Position numbers and translations under genes: made by a program | The notes under the pieces: generated by a model | Seen by the model: the letters and a program-made list of their open reading frames with translations, nothing else | Told to the model about the DNA's origin: nothing | Databases searched by the model: none | Assembly: GCA_905207905.1 (NCBI GenBank) | Contig: CAJLNC010000115.1 | Location: 1 to 5,617, forward strand | Source of the DNA: an uncultured Lachnospiraceae bacterium | GTDB lineage: Bacteria > Bacillota_A > Clostridia > Lachnospirales > Lachnospiraceae | Direction of reading: 5' to 3' | DNA length: 5,617 nucleotides | Shown here: positions 5,617 to 5,617 of the stretch, piece by piece | Layout: every line of letters begins with the position of its first letter | Position numbering within the stretch: position 1 is the first letter of the stretch

Positions 5617-5617
5617 A

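Noticed and set aside
1..5617. CRISPR array, insertion sequence, integrase or phage genes.
   Set aside because: No regularly spaced long direct repeats, transposase-like frames or terminal inverted repeats with target duplications were seen.

Overview
The window looks like chromosomal DNA of an anaerobic Firmicute, most likely a Lachnospiraceae-type gut clostridium. The reasons are the strong AGGAGG-type ribosome binding sites, the mixed AT/GC codon use, the character of the Pta and TmcAL proteins, and the linkage of pta-ackA to tmcAL. This is inferred from sequence character, not from a database match.

Left part (1-1480). The minus strand carries pta (phosphate acetyltransferase, 247-1242), followed by the first 13 codons of ackA (acetate kinase, 1-39). 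Together they are the acetyl-CoA -> acetyl-phosphate -> acetate + ATP pathway. The 207-bp gap between them (40-246) is long for this gene pair and contains a GC-rich block full of inverted repeats (about 104-223), with no intrinsic terminator. A good sigma-A promoter lies just upstream of pta (TTGTAA-17-TATAAT on the minus strand). A weaker divergent promoter and a leader hairpin serve tmcAL.

Middle (1481-4199). tmcAL (plus strand) encodes the tRNA(Met) cytidine acetate ligase, which activates acetate with ATP to make ac4C34. It thus uses the product of the neighbouring acetate pathway. Converging on it is a MATE-family efflux transporter (minus strand). The two stop codons are about 40 bp apart, and a strong hairpin overlaps the tmcAL stop.

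Right part (4200-5617). Upstream of the MATE gene is a 260-bp region with a near-consensus promoter (TTGACA-17-CATAAT, minus strand), then a terminator-like hairpin with a U tract, then the MATE start. This is the arrangement of an attenuated leader, or of a separate short RNA, and is the most interesting regulatory signal here. Beyond it is a 356-codon minus-strand frame. It looks like the secreted part of a membrane-anchored, anti-sigma-like protein that has lost its N-terminus. It has no convincing start and runs out of frame into a DinB-like fragment at the window edge, suggesting a frameshift, deletion junction or assembly join at about 5510-5530.

The genes themselves belong mostly to known families. 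The points worth checking are the MATE leader, the structured pta-ackA spacer, the tmcAL/pta divergent control region and the broken junction on the right.
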